Notes: generated by a model from the letters alone, not told the origin. A stretch of DNA of 64,000 bases from Candidatus Obscuribacter sp. (GCA_021772095.1 JADYXR010000006.1:87114-151113), one strand, 5' to 3'. Counted from the first letter of the stretch, positions 41,660 to 51,403 are shown. Numbers and translations are program-made.

Positions 41660-43936
41660 TCAATCGACCGGAGCGAGGCCCTTTTGGATATCCGCGCTCT
41701 GGTCTTCCATTACTGAGACATTCGGCGCTACCGCGTGAAGTCGTCGAATAGCCAAACGCGAGAGCTTGTTACATCGAAAACAATAGATCGCAGACAAGCT
41801 CGGCACTTTTTTCCCCAGGTAGAGCAGAGTGTCGTCAGTAATTGGTAAACCATTGAGGCCCAGAGCAGCCAGAATCGGTAACCGTTCCAATTGCCTGATG
41901 TCACTATCTGAGATACCAGTGTCACCAAGATATACGCTCCTGAGTGTTTTCAGCTGAACTATTTCTTTGATGTGCGATGTAGTTAATCGCGATGACTTGA
42001 GGCTAAGTCGGTCGAGTGAAAGTGGGCGAAGACAAGCCAGTCCTTCTACCTGAATCGTAGACTCATCCAAATCGAGGGTTTCCAGTTTTTTCAGAGTTGA
42101 AACGATCTTAAAAAATGCAAGGTCGGCTTTGAGACCGGTGAATTTTAGGGTTTTGACATTTGAAAGTTTTCCCAGCCAACTAAAATCCGCAGGAACATCA
42201 ACGTCCGTTACGTTCAGCTCCTCTAACCCTTCTATTAATGACAGACGTTGGAACGCCTCCTCAGACAAGGAGATGTTGAAAATTTCCAGATCTCGCACGG
42301 GCAGTTTGGTCTTAAGGAGCCGATCGATAATCTTATCGCCGTTGACGGATCCGTCTATAACTAAGCGACGCGGTGATGGAATGTAGCGAACACTGAGACT
42401 ATCGGACTTAAGATCATCAAACATTTTAGAAGGTATTTTTGAAATCGGACTTTCAGCGATTTCCTTATCGTATATTTCCACCATGCTATTGGTATGCACC
42501 ACCGCTGGTGCCGGAACCGCGGAAATTATTTTGTAGACTGAAAAGCCGATGACCGAAACCGTTGCGACAATCGCAAATGCTGTCGCAGCCGCTTTTGCAG
42601 TTCGAACAGCGCGATTGCGTTTTTCTTCTTGCGCTTGCGCTATCGCCTCCTGCGAAACCTTGGCTTCAGCTCGCTCCAAAGCAGCCTTCTCTTGAATATC
42701 AAACAGACAATCATGTAACTGATCAAGGCTCTGAAACCTGTCATTCGGATCTTTTTCAAGACATTTCTTGATTGCATCGTAAAGACGAGAAGGACATTCG
42801 ACCGGCTGGCCATCAGGGCGACTCAGTTCAGGTACGGGTTCATTTGCATGTAAATTCATAGTCGCCATAACTGAATCGCCTTCAAATGGAACCGCACCAC
42901 ACAGCGTTTCAAACATTACACATCCGACGGAATAAATTTCAGATCGGTGATCAAACTTCAGTCCATGCATTTGGTCCGGACTCATATAGAGCGGACTGCC
43001 AACTATAGTAATCGCCTGGTTACCACTGAGGGTCAGCCCTGCGTGAGGTCCGTGCGCAAGCGCGGCAATTCCAAAGTCAATCACTTTCAATATATTCTGA
43101 TCGTTTCGATTAGTACCGATCATGATGTTGCTGCATTTTACGTCTCTATGGAAGATGCCCTCACGATGCGCGTGCCCGAGTCCTTCGCAGACTTGAAGAA
43201 ACAACGGCAGGGCCTCATTGCTGTCAATCCCTCCCACTTCGTCGACCAGTTCTTTTAGCGTGGTGCCATCGACATACTCCATCACCATGTATGGCTGGCC
43301 ACTGACCGATGCGCCGAAATCCAAGATTTGTAGCACGTTGGGATGGTTCAACCGGCTGGCTGAGCGCGCTTCACTCTGAAATCGGATTAGCTCTTCCGAG
43401 GACCACTGGTAAGAGAACATGGTTTTGATCGCAACTCTTTTTCGAAGCGAACAATCCCAAGCCTCGTAAACTACACCGTTGTTGCCGCGACCTTTCTCTG
43501 AAATAATTCGGTATCGATCGAACGGAAAACTGTCGGCTGAAAAACCGTGATAGTTGATTTCGCCGAGTTCGAGTTCGTCTATCAAGTCAGGATCCAGTTC
43601 GCTGGAGAACTCAACGACCTCAGTGTCTTCGGACTGTTCTGAGCGATCGAACAGATCTCCTGGTTTCAATTTATCGAAATCGCAACCGCATCTCTCTGCG
43701 CCGAAAACCCACTGAGTCAAACTGCCTTGCCGCGAGTCACTTTTGAGCTTGCCGCAAAAACCGCACATACGCGACGCGTCTAATCCCGAAGACTTCTCTT
43801 CGTCAGAAAGCTTGAGCGAGCTAACCCTGCCGCCGCATTCGCAGCTATCATCGGAGAACAGCCATTGCGTAAGCGAGCCGCTTCTACCGGCGCGGACTTT
43901 TTTTCCACACGTGACGCAGATTGGATCAGCTGACAT
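41660..43936 (-). CDS. zinc-ribbon / Ser/Thr kinase / transmembrane / leucine-rich repeat protein
   Basis: A 758-residue multidomain kinase. Residues about 8-92 hold two tandem Cys-rich units of the form CxxCGK...GSLTQW-[LV]-F...CxC (CVTCGK...GSLTQWLF and CGFCGK...GSLTQWVF), likely zinc-binding. The kinase domain is at about 147-410 with RVAIKTM, HRDVKCSNIM, DFGIAAL and SPLYMSPDQMHG. One transmembrane helix lies at about 447-470 (TAFAIVATVSVIGFSVYKI). The outer part (about 520-735) is a series of leucine-rich repeats (VRDLEIFNISLSEEAFQRL, LEELNVTDVDV, LKTLRSVYLGDTGISDSDI). It looks like a receptor kinase with an extracytoplasmic binding face. ATG at 43936 follows AAAGGAG. Convergent with rodA. 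Confidence 0.85.
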   Translation of the reverse strand: MSADPICVTCGKKVRAGRSGSLTQWLFSDDSCECGGRVSSLKLSDEEKSSGLDASRMCGFCGKLKSDSRQGSLTQWVFGAERCGCDFDKLKPGDLFDRSEQSEDTEVVEFSSELDPDLIDELELGEINYHGFSADSFPFDRYRIISEKGRGNNGVVYEAWDCSLRKRVAIKTMFSYQWSSEELIRFQSEARSASRLNHPNVLQILDFGASVSGQPYMVMEYVDGTTLKELVDEVGGIDSNEALPLFLQVCEGLGHAHREGIFHRDVKCSNIMIGTNRNDQNILKVIDFGIAALAHGPHAGLTLSGNQAITIVGSPLYMSPDQMHGLKFDHRSEIYSVGCVMFETLCGAVPFEGDSVMATMNLHANEPVPELSRPDGQPVECPSRLYDAIKKCLEKDPNDRFQSLDQLHDCLFDIQEKAALERAEAKVSQEAIAQAQEEKRNRAVRTAKAAATAFAIVATVSVIGFSVYKIISAVPAPAVVHTNSMVEIYDKEIAESPISKIPSKMFDDLKSDSLSVRYIPSPRRLVIDGSVNGDKIIDRLLKTKLPVRDLEIFNISLSEEAFQRLSLIEGLEELNVTDVDVPADFSWLGKLSNVKTLKFTGLKADLAFFKIVSTLKKLETLDLDESTIQVEGLACLRPLSLDRLSLKSSRLTTSHIKEIVQLKTLRSVYLGDTGISDSDIRQLERLPILAALGLNGLPITDDTLLYLGKKVPSLSAIYCFRCNKLSRLAIRRLHAVAPNVSVMEDQSADIQKGLAPVD

Positions 43937-44018
43937 TTCAGCTCAAGCTCCTTTCAGACAAAAAAATGAATGGTTAGACACAATATATCCTATAAGAGTC
44001 GCTGTGCGACGACGACGC

Positions 44019-44045
44019 TTGACAAGTAGTACTACCTGGTACTAC
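44019..44045 (+). promoter_or_regulatory. promoter with palindromic operator-like site
   Basis: A perfect TTGACA -35 box (44019-44024) is followed by the perfect palindrome GTAGTACTAC (44026-44035) and a second half-copy GTACTAC (44039-44045). The -10 box is unclear. It lies 40 bases before the small gene at 44085 and upstream of the divergent kinase gene. A repressor could bind here. Confidence 0.4.
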
Positions 44046-44084
44046 CCTGAAAGAAGGTCCGCCTGTGCGCTGCGTGGGATTTCT

Positions 44085-44486
44085 ATGGTCACAAAAAAAC
44101 GACAGATTTCATTCTATGCTGAACCGGATATTGATATGTACCTGACCTGCCTTGATATCGGAATCAAGTCCAGGGCTATCATTGACGCCCTTCGCCTGGT
44201 TCTGTTCAGCGAGGCTCGAGTAGACTTAGACGACGGCAAAGAATCGGTTCTCTTCAAAGATCTAACAGAACATCAGCAGAATGACATCTTCACAAGAGTG
44301 TTGGAGTCAAATGATGGAATCTGGCAAACAGTGAAGGGCACCTCGAATAATTGGAAACATACGACAGCAAGATTTCTATCACTCTTCCAAAAACAGTATG
44401 GAGAACCATACAGAATATGCGAATTCCGCAGCCAGGATGAAGTCAATAAACTGAAGAAAGTCAATTCTCAATTGTACGGAAGCTAG
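44085..44486 (+). CDS. small protein, possible ribbon-helix-helix regulator
   Basis: A 133-residue soluble protein. The first 40 residues (KKRQISFYAEPDIDMYLTCL then SRAIIDALRLVLF) look like a ribbon-helix-helix DNA-binding unit: a short beta strand then two helices with a turn. The remainder has no recognised family. ATG at 44085 is chosen because GTGGGAT lies before it; the open frame extends far upstream but the added codons overlap the divergent kinase gene. A palindromic site lies in front of the gene, which suits autoregulation. The assignment is an inference from pattern only. Confidence 0.5.
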   Translation: MVTKKRQISFYAEPDIDMYLTCLDIGIKSRAIIDALRLVLFSEARVDLDDGKESVLFKDLTEHQQNDIFTRVLESNDGIWQTVKGTSNNWKHTTARFLSLFQKQYGEPYRICEFRSQDEVNKLKKVNSQLYGS

Positions 44487-44771
44487 ACCACAACGGCGCC
44501 CTGCGACAAGAATCCAGCGCTCTCATTTAGCCACTGGTTGGCAGAACTGATAATGGTACCGTCGACAATGCTTCCCAGAAGCAAAGTTCAACGGTTCCGT
44601 TTTTGTTTGCGCAATCACTCACCTAAGTGTTGAAACGCCGGAACATTTGGTACTGGAAGAACTACATTAGGAATGTCGGGCAAGTACCGCGAAGCTAAAA
44701 CAAAAGTTTGGCAAGGAAAGCTCTTGCCGGACTAGATTGAGCCGCCAAAAATTTGGCTGAAGGACAAAACA

Positions 44772-45698
44772 ATGCAGAGCGAATTAGAAAAATGGCTGAC
44801 CTATCAGAAGGAAAGATTTCCTCTGATTCGTTACTCAGTCTTGGTTTCGGCTTTCGCCGCCTCGGGACTGGCGCTCAGCTTCTTACTTACAGGCGGGCAA
44901 CACCCACTCAGAATCGAGATGTTCCTCGTCGCATTTTCGGTAACGCTGCTTCTATTTTTTCAGCTACGAGTCGCCGATGAGCACAAAGACTTCGAGTACG
45001 ATGCGCTGCATCACCCCGACCGACCAGTCCCCAGAGGACTGGTCACGCTCAAGGAATTGCGCACCTTAGCTCTTACGTCCGCCCTTTTTCAGCTCACCGC
45101 AGTCCTGTTGCTACACGCGACACTAGTCCTTCCACTTGCACTTGCCTGGGTCTACATGGCGCTCATGACTCGCGAGTTCTTCATCGGTGATTGGCTGCGC
45201 GATCATCCGGTGATCTACATGCTCACGCACATGTGCATTTTGTTTTTCACGGATCTGTTCATAACGTCATGCCATTTTATGGTCTCAAACATTGAACCAC
45301 CAGTCGCGTTGCTCTATTTCCTCGGCACTAGTTTTTGCCTTGGAATGGTTATCGAGCTTGGTCGAAAGATTCGCAGTCCTCAGGACGAAACAACAGGAAC
45401 CGATACGTACAGCCGACTATGGGGACGTGAAACTGCTGTTCGCGTCTGGCTCTCAGCCATAGCGTTGTCAGGATTTTTCGCCATCGCGACAGCAATGCAA
45501 ATTCAATCCGGACTGATTGCACTTGCAGTGCTTTCAATTTTACTATTCACCTGCTGGAGCTACGGCAAGAAATTTCTCGCCGCCAGTACACCATTAACCG
45601 CCAAACGTTTAGATTCGCTTTCCGGAATTTGGACATTGGCAACATATTTGATAATCGGTCTGATACCACTTCTGGTATCACACATCGGTCGGGGCTAG
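44772..45698 (+). CDS. UbiA-family prenyltransferase-like membrane protein
   Basis: A 308-residue integral membrane protein with about eight membrane segments. The first Asp-rich motif, LRVADEHKDFEYDALHHPDR, resembles the NDxxDxxxD diphosphate/Mg site of UbiA prenyltransferases. The second, ELGRKIRSPQDETTGTDTYSR, sits where the DxxxD site is found. UbiA enzymes attach prenyl groups to aromatic or other acceptors in the membrane. The acceptor is unknown; it starts the lipid-type gene group that continues with the fusion at 45814. ATG at 44772 lies after AAGGACAAAAC. The 115-base gap to the next gene contains a palindrome. Confidence 0.8.
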   Translation: MQSELEKWLTYQKERFPLIRYSVLVSAFAASGLALSFLLTGGQHPLRIEMFLVAFSVTLLLFFQLRVADEHKDFEYDALHHPDRPVPRGLVTLKELRTLALTSALFQLTAVLLLHATLVLPLALAWVYMALMTREFFIGDWLRDHPVIYMLTHMCILFFTDLFITSCHFMVSNIEPPVALLYFLGTSFCLGMVIELGRKIRSPQDETTGTDTYSRLWGRETAVRVWLSAIALSGFFAIATAMQIQSGLIALAVLSILLFTCWSYGKKFLAASTPLTAKRLDSLSGIWTLATYLIIGLIPLLVSHIGRG

Positions 45699-45733
45699 CA
45701 AATTTGATTAACACAACCAGCGCGACCAGGCGA

Positions 45734-45743
45734 TGTTCGCGAA
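45734..45743 (+). promoter_or_regulatory. palindrome GTTCGCGAAC upstream of the fusion gene
   Basis: A perfect 10-bp palindrome 71 bases before the ATG at 45814. It could be an operator half-site. No -35/-10 is evident. Weak call. Confidence 0.25.
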
Positions 45744-45813
45744 CTTGAATGCCTCAACGTTAATTGCACCTGATTAATAAATCCTCCCAGTCCACGCAAT
45801 CCAAAAGGACAAA

Positions 45814-48800
45814 ATGATGAATACTTTGGCAGCGACTAAGAATTTGTGCGAAACCGGTGAAACTTCACCGGATCGTCGGAAAGTCGGTGGAAAGGGCTTC
45901 AACCTCATTCGGCTTAAGAGGGAACAACTCGAAGTCCCGGCGTTTCTTGTTTTGACTTCTGAAACATTCTTCCAAAGCTTGGGGGCTGAGACAAGGGCCA
46001 GGTGGTCCAGCATGACAGCAATAGAACGTCATGAGGCCGTTCAAAACCTGCGTCTCAACCCGGCGGCTTTAACAGCGTCGGCGGACAATCTGGACGACCT
46101 GTTTGATTCGAGCGATAAAATTGCCGTACGATCATCGGCTGCGGACGAAGATGGTTCAACGATGTCGTATGCGGGCCAATTTGCTTCCGTTTTGAACGTT
46201 GGCAGAACGGAGCTTGCTGCAGCCATCGAAACAGTGTGGCGCTCAGGCTTTTCGAAACAGTTGATCGCTTATCGCACGCTCAACGGTTTAAATACCGCAC
46301 CAGAAGCACCATGCGTGATATTGCAGCAAATGGTTACGCCGAAAACGGCTGGTGTCGCATTCGGTGCTGATCCATTAACAGGCGACCGCGACGTAATAAT
46401 TGTCTCAGCCGTCGAAGGACTGGCTGACAAGCTGGTTTCCGGCGAGGTCGACTCCGCCACCTACCGAGTTAGAGGCACATCGATTGAACTCAGAACCAAC
46501 GAATCTCTTGGTTTTCTAACTGACCAACAAATTTCGCAAATAAAATCGCTGGTTGAACAGACTAATCAAATCTTCGGTTCCCCTCAAGACATCGAGTGGG
46601 CAATCGACGATAACGACAAGCTTTTCATCCTGCAATCCCGACCAATCACCACGCTAGGCGCGTGTAGTCCGGATTCGGTTCCGCCAATTGCGGTTCGTCT
46701 AAACCCAGTGCCTTCAAATGCGGTGCCGACTTCGATGGTGATCTTCGACAACAGTAACATCGGCGAAAGTTATCCTGGTATGACCACTCCGCTTACTTAC
46801 TCTTTCGCTCGAAAAGCCTATCAGCATGTGTACGAAGAGTTCTGCCGCTTGATGGGTGTGAGCGAAAAGTCGATTAAAAAACACGCTCACATTTTTCCAG
46901 ACATGCTCGGTTTCGTACGCGGACGCATCTACTACAACTTGCTGAACTGGTACCGACTGCTCTCATTGTTTCCGGGCTTCAAAACAAATCGTGGATTCAT
47001 GGAGCAAATGATGGGCGTCAAGGCAGGCTTGCCAGCTGACTTTCTGGCTGAGTTCGACAAGCCGTTGCCAGCTGCAGAGAAATTAGCGGATGCACTTTCG
47101 TTGATGATGGTAATTCCGAAGCTGCTCTCAAAATGGTTTTTCTTGCCTCAGGATATCAAAGCTTTTAATCGACGCGTTGAAAATTCATTCACTCGCGTGC
47201 CAGCTAATCTAGGCGAGCTGTCCGAATCGGAGCTGGCGAGCCTCTACCGTAGCTTGGAAAAGGATCTTCTTCTTCATTGGGACGCGCCGATCGTAAATGA
47301 CTTTTTTGCGATGGTTTCGTTCGGTTTGCTGCGAGGCGTTTGCGCCAAGTGGTTTAAAAACATGGACGGAATTCACAATCAACTGCTTTGCGGCGAAACT
47401 GGAATCATAAGCACAGAGCCAGTTGCACGGATGAAGGAACTAGCCGCCGAAGTTTCCATCAATTCTCGATTGATCGAGCTATTAAAATCCGGCGATGTAA
47501 AACGGATAAACAGTAACCTCTCGGAATTTCCAAAATTCCATAGCCTCTACCAATCTTACCTCGACAAATTCGGCGATCGATGCGCAGGGGAATTGAAACT
47601 GGAAAGTCCTACAGTAGTGGACAATCCGCAAGCGTTGATATCCGGCGTCTTGCGCTTAGCGACACAAACGCCTGGTGAAAATGAAAAGAATTCCGTCCAG
47701 GCACAAAAGAACAGATCTGAAGCTGAAGAGCTTGCGTTCGAATCGCTCGGCAATAATCTAGTCAAAGCATTCGTGTTCAATATGATTTTGAATCAGACCA
47801 GAACTCGCATCAGAGAACGCGAGAACCTGCGTTTCATGCGTACTCGCGTGTTCGGCCTGGTTCGCAAAATCTTCATCGAAGTCGGCAAACGTTTCGAATC
47901 CGCCGGCGAGCTAAACAATCCTCAAGAGATTTTCTATCTGGAAACAGAAGAAGTTCTTGCGCATATAGAAAGACGCAATCCGAAAACTTCAGCGGTTTCG
48001 AAAACGTCAGCTGATTTGGAAACTTCAGTAGTTTCGGCAACTTCAGTCGGGTCGGAAACTCCGGTTATTTCTGAAACTGCAGTTGCTTCGGAAATTTCGG
48101 ATGTTTCAAGCTCTTTCAGCCTGAAGGCGATAGTTGAAGCGAGAAAGAATGAACTTGAGATCTTCAAAAACATGCCGGCGCCGCCCGATCGGTTTGCGGT
48201 TCTCAAAGGCGCAGATTTGAACGAAGCCGCACTGGAAGCGCAAAGTGAGGAACTTAACCAAAGCTTTACGAGCGGTAAAGCACGTCAAACAGTATATAAA
48301 GGTTTAGGTTGCTGCCCTGGTATCGTCCGTGGTTATGCTCGAGTCATCGATGACCCTGACACCCAACAATTGAAACCGGGCGAAATTCTAGTAGCCAAAC
48401 GTACCGACCCGGGCTGGATCACCGTCATCGCCCAGGCTACCGGCATCGTGGTCGAGTACGGCAGCTTGCTTTCTCATACCGCGATCGTTTCCAGGGAACT
48501 TGGCATACCCACCATCGTCTCCGTAAGCAATGTCACAACCAGTGTAAAAACTGGTGAATGGCTCGAGATCAACGGTGCAACCGGTGAAGTAAGAGTGGCG
48601 CCTTCGCAAGGAGTCGTCGCTCTTGCTGCGAATACAGAAGAGAACGAGGTGTTGGCTATGAAAAGCGAAATTCAATCCAAAGCCGGTTTCTCGTTTGTCC
48701 GATATGCACAGTGTTGGGAAGACGCCGATATCGTTGTCGAAGCAATGAAAATCAAGGCGGACGACAAATGTCTATCAATCGCTTCAGCCGGCGATAATAG

Positions 48801-49830
48801 TTTGGCAATTCTCGCGAAGAATCCAGGCAAAGTGGTGGCACTCGACTTGAATCCAGCTCAGCTCGCGTTGCTTGAACTTAAGGCCGCGGCATTTAAACAC
48901 CTGGATTACCAGGACATGCTGGTTTTGCTCGGTTACAGAACTGGTAAAAACAGAGTCGAGCTGTTCGAAAGTATCGAAGCAGAGTTAACTGCCGGCACGC
49001 GTGATTACTGGCGCAAGAACATCAGTGATATCGAATCTGGTGTTGCAAGTTGTGGCAAGTTCGAAAAATACTTCGCGCTGTTTCGCAAATTCGTGCTTCC
49101 ACTCGTTCACTCGCAACAAACTGTTGATGAGCTTCTTCAATGGAAGTCGAAAGAGCAGCGCGCTAAGTTTTACACGACCACCTGGAACACTCCAAAGTGG
49201 AGAGCGCTTTTCAAAATATTCTTTTCGCAATTCGTCATGGGAATTCTGGGACGCGATCCGAGTTTCTTCAAGTACGCTGAAGGCGGGCTGGCTGAAATTC
49301 TACTCAAGTGGACCAGAAAGGCACTGGTAGATCAAAACCCTTCGAACAATCCTTATCTGCACTGGATTCTCAACGGAGAATTCGGTTCCACTCTTCCTAA
49401 TTTTCTTAGAAGAGAAAACTTTGATGCGATTAAAGCGAACATCAACAAACTCGAATGGCATCAATTGTCGCTCGAAGAATATCTGTCGGCGCATCCGGAT
49501 GAACAGTTTAATTCGTTCAATCTTAGCGACGTCTTCGAATACGTGTCCGAAGCCAATTACAAGACAATGTTGAAACTGATTGCCGGTGCATCTCAGCCGA
49601 ACGCTCAAGTGGTTTACTGGAATATGATGGCACCGAGAACTGCAAAGGTTGCAGGAGTCGAGCAAATGAAATCGTTGACCGCACTATCCCAAGCATTATT
49701 CGCGGAGAACAAAACTTTCTTCTACAGCCGCTTCGTGGTCGAGCAGGTAAGAATCGACAACTCTTGCCAGAGCACCACTGGTGATGTCAGAGAGAAAACA
49801 ACCGCCGATAATAAAGACAGGGCAGCATGA
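45814..49830 (+). CDS. PEP-synthase/dikinase-like protein fused to BtaA-like (DUF3419) domain
   Basis: A 1338-residue fusion. Residues about 1-290 are a PEP-synthase-type ATP-grasp domain (KVGGKGFNLI at 24-33, VRSSAADEDGST near 104, QDIEWAIDDNDKLFILQSRP ending near 278). A long middle part (300-830) has no clear motif apart from a Ser/Thr/Val/Glu low-complexity stretch at about 722-768. The swivelling phosphohistidine domain follows at 835-920, with the active His888 in YGSLLSHTAIVSRELGIPT. The PEP/pyruvate-binding barrel of true PEP synthase is missing, as in rifampin phosphotransferase. Residues about 955-1320 match DUF3419/BtaA (YAQCWEDADIV, CLSIASAGDNSLAIL, VALDLNPAQLALLELK), the SAM-dependent 3-amino-3-carboxypropyl transferase used for betaine-lipid synthesis. 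RBS AAAAGGAC. The next gene overlaps by four bases. Confidence 0.88.
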   Translation: MMNTLAATKNLCETGETSPDRRKVGGKGFNLIRLKREQLEVPAFLVLTSETFFQSLGAETRARWSSMTAIERHEAVQNLRLNPAALTASADNLDDLFDSSDKIAVRSSAADEDGSTMSYAGQFASVLNVGRTELAAAIETVWRSGFSKQLIAYRTLNGLNTAPEAPCVILQQMVTPKTAGVAFGADPLTGDRDVIIVSAVEGLADKLVSGEVDSATYRVRGTSIELRTNESLGFLTDQQISQIKSLVEQTNQIFGSPQDIEWAIDDNDKLFILQSRPITTLGACSPDSVPPIAVRLNPVPSNAVPTSMVIFDNSNIGESYPGMTTPLTYSFARKAYQHVYEEFCRLMGVSEKSIKKHAHIFPDMLGFVRGRIYYNLLNWYRLLSLFPGFKTNRGFMEQMMGVKAGLPADFLAEFDKPLPAAEKLADALSLMMVIPKLLSKWFFLPQDIKAFNRRVENSFTRVPANLGELSESELASLYRSLEKDLLLHWDAPIVNDFFAMVSFGLLRGVCAKWFKNMDGIHNQLLCGETGIISTEPVARMKELAAEVSINSRLIELLKSGDVKRINSNLSEFPKFHSLYQSYLDKFGDRCAGELKLESPTVVDNPQALISGVLRLATQTPGENEKNSVQAQKNRSEAEELAFESLGNNLVKAFVFNMILNQTRTRIRERENLRFMRTRVFGLVRKIFIEVGKRFESAGELNNPQEIFYLETEEVLAHIERRNPKTSAVSKTSADLETSVVSATSVGSETPVISETAVASEISDVSSSFSLKAIVEARKNELEIFKNMPAPPDRFAVLKGADLNEAALEAQSEELNQSFTSGKARQTVYKGLGCCPGIVRGYARVIDDPDTQQLKPGEILVAKRTDPGWITVIAQATGIVVEYGSLLSHTAIVSRELGIPTIVSVSNVTTSVKTGEWLEINGATGEVRVAPSQGVVALAANTEENEVLAMKSEIQSKAGFSFVRYAQCWEDADIVVEAMKIKADDKCLSIASAGDNSLAILAKNPGKVVALDLNPAQLALLELKAAAFKHLDYQDMLVLLGYRTGKNRVELFESIEAELTAGTRDYWRKNISDIESGVASCGKFEKYFALFRKFVLPLVHSQQTVDELLQWKSKEQRAKFYTTTWNTPKWRALFKIFFSQFVMGILGRDPSFFKYAEGGLAEILLKWTRKALVDQNPSNNPYLHWILNGEFGSTLPNFLRRENFDAIKANINKLEWHQLSLEEYLSAHPDEQFNSFNLSDVFEYVSEANYKTMLKLIAGASQPNAQVVYWNMMAPRTAKVAGVEQMKSLTALSQALFAENKTFFYSRFVVEQVRIDNSCQSTTGDVREKTTADNKDRAA

Positions 49831-51146
49831 GTCCCTGGATCGGAATCGCAGCCGTCATGGTCACTCTTGTTGGAGTTATCCATATACTGAGCCGCCTGCA
49901 GAAATCCGTTTCCGATCCTGAAATTATACGCAAACTATTGCACGTGGTGATGGGTCTAGTCACTCTGTCGTTCCCCTGGATATTTGATGATGCCTGGCCG
50001 GTCTTAACGCTAAGCATAATCTCCAGTCTTTTTATAGCGGTGCTCAAGGTTTCGAACCTCAAAGACTGGGCGCCGGTTATTTGCGCTCGCGGACGTGAGA
50101 GTATCGGCGAAATTGTTTTTCCATTAGCAGTCGGTCTGACGTTCTTGTTAGCCAACGGAAATGCAATGTTGTACATCATTCCAATCACGATCCTGACTTT
50201 TGCAGACACCGCTTCTGCCCTTGTGGGTCAGCGTTTCGGCAAGAAAATGTATGGCTGTACTGAAGGCGACAAGTCGTTTGAAGGCAGTTTGGCATTTGCG
50301 TTGGTCGCGTTCGCCGCCACATTTTTTCCCTTGCTGCACTTTTCGAGTTTAGGCTTTAATACATCACTCACTATTGCTCTGATACTAGGAATAGTGGCGA
50401 TGATGTTCGAGGCAATTGCCTGGAAGGGGCTCGATAATTTATTCATTCCGGTGGGCGCATTCATTGTCCTCAAGACACACATGCTGCTCGGGCTAGAAGA
50501 GCTAATCGTTCGACTGGTAGGGCTTCTTCTGATGTCGACGTTCGTGTTTGCGATTCGACGTAACAGCACTTTGAACGGCGGCGCGATAATCGCGTGCGCA
50601 TTGTTCTGTTATTTTGCTTACACCGTGGGTGGTATCGAATGGGTAGTCATGCCGATTCTACTTTTATTGAGTTATCGGTTTCTTCTGCCGGAAAGATTCC
50701 GTGAGATCAAGAGCGCACACAGCGTCTACGCAGTGATCTCCGTTGCGTCTGTCGGGATCTTCTGGCTGCTGATCGCGATGGTCAGCAACAGCGAGAAGTT
50801 TATTTTTCCATACATGCTCACATTCGGCGCGCATGCTGCAATTATTGCTACGGCACATTTACGCTATACGAGCTTCTCGAAACATCGCGTGTTCACGCTG
50901 CTTTACGCGGTGCTCAAAGCATGGTGTTTGATGGCGATACCAATGATCTTTATCAATCCTTCGGCACAAACAATAGTTCTTTCAGTTTTCCTCGCACCTT
51001 TCTGCATCGGTATTCCGACCGTTTTGTTTTACGCTGCTAACTCGACAGAGTTGAAACCATTCACCAGACCAGCACGTTGGTGGAAACAAGCGTCATTTGC
51101 AGCGCTCGCGTCGCTGCTTGGTTTGATTCCTTTATTGGTTCACTAA
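49827..51146 (+). CDS. phytol/dolichol-kinase-like membrane protein
   Basis: A 439-residue membrane protein with about 12 segments. Residues about 25-220 match the CTP-dependent polyprenol kinase/phosphatidate cytidylyltransferase-like group: DPEIIRKLLHVVMGL, ARGRESIGEIVFPLAVGL, FADTASALVGQRFGKKMYG and GDKSFEGSLAFALVAF. These enzymes phosphorylate dolichol, phytol or diacylglycerol with CTP. The C-terminal half is hydrophobic and not recognised. The ATG at 49827 overlaps the stop of the preceding fusion gene (ATGA), which implies translational coupling. It is likely in one pathway with the fusion. Confidence 0.8.
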   Translation: MSPWIGIAAVMVTLVGVIHILSRLQKSVSDPEIIRKLLHVVMGLVTLSFPWIFDDAWPVLTLSIISSLFIAVLKVSNLKDWAPVICARGRESIGEIVFPLAVGLTFLLANGNAMLYIIPITILTFADTASALVGQRFGKKMYGCTEGDKSFEGSLAFALVAFAATFFPLLHFSSLGFNTSLTIALILGIVAMMFEAIAWKGLDNLFIPVGAFIVLKTHMLLGLEELIVRLVGLLLMSTFVFAIRRNSTLNGGAIIACALFCYFAYTVGGIEWVVMPILLLLSYRFLLPERFREIKSAHSVYAVISVASVGIFWLLIAMVSNSEKFIFPYMLTFGAHAAIIATAHLRYTSFSKHRVFTLLYAVLKAWCLMAIPMIFINPSAQTIVLSVFLAPFCIGIPTVLFYAANSTELKPFTRPARWWKQASFAALASLLGLIPLLVH

Positions 51147-51403
51147 AGACCGACTGAACTAACCGAGAACGAAAGCGCCAGGTCGCCAGTGTATGTTCAG
51201 ATTAATCATGAATCTTCCTGAGCGACCATTCGGGGAAGCAGCGATACGCTGAGCCTCCAATTTCAAGCATGTTATCGCCCATTCTTAGTTAGAAAGAGAA
51301 ATCACATTTCAACGGTTGCTGAACTGTTGGGTCCAAGGCACACCGAGCTGATACAGACGTCACAATACAGATAGCCGAATGAAATGGCTATCGCGGAGAT
51401 ATT

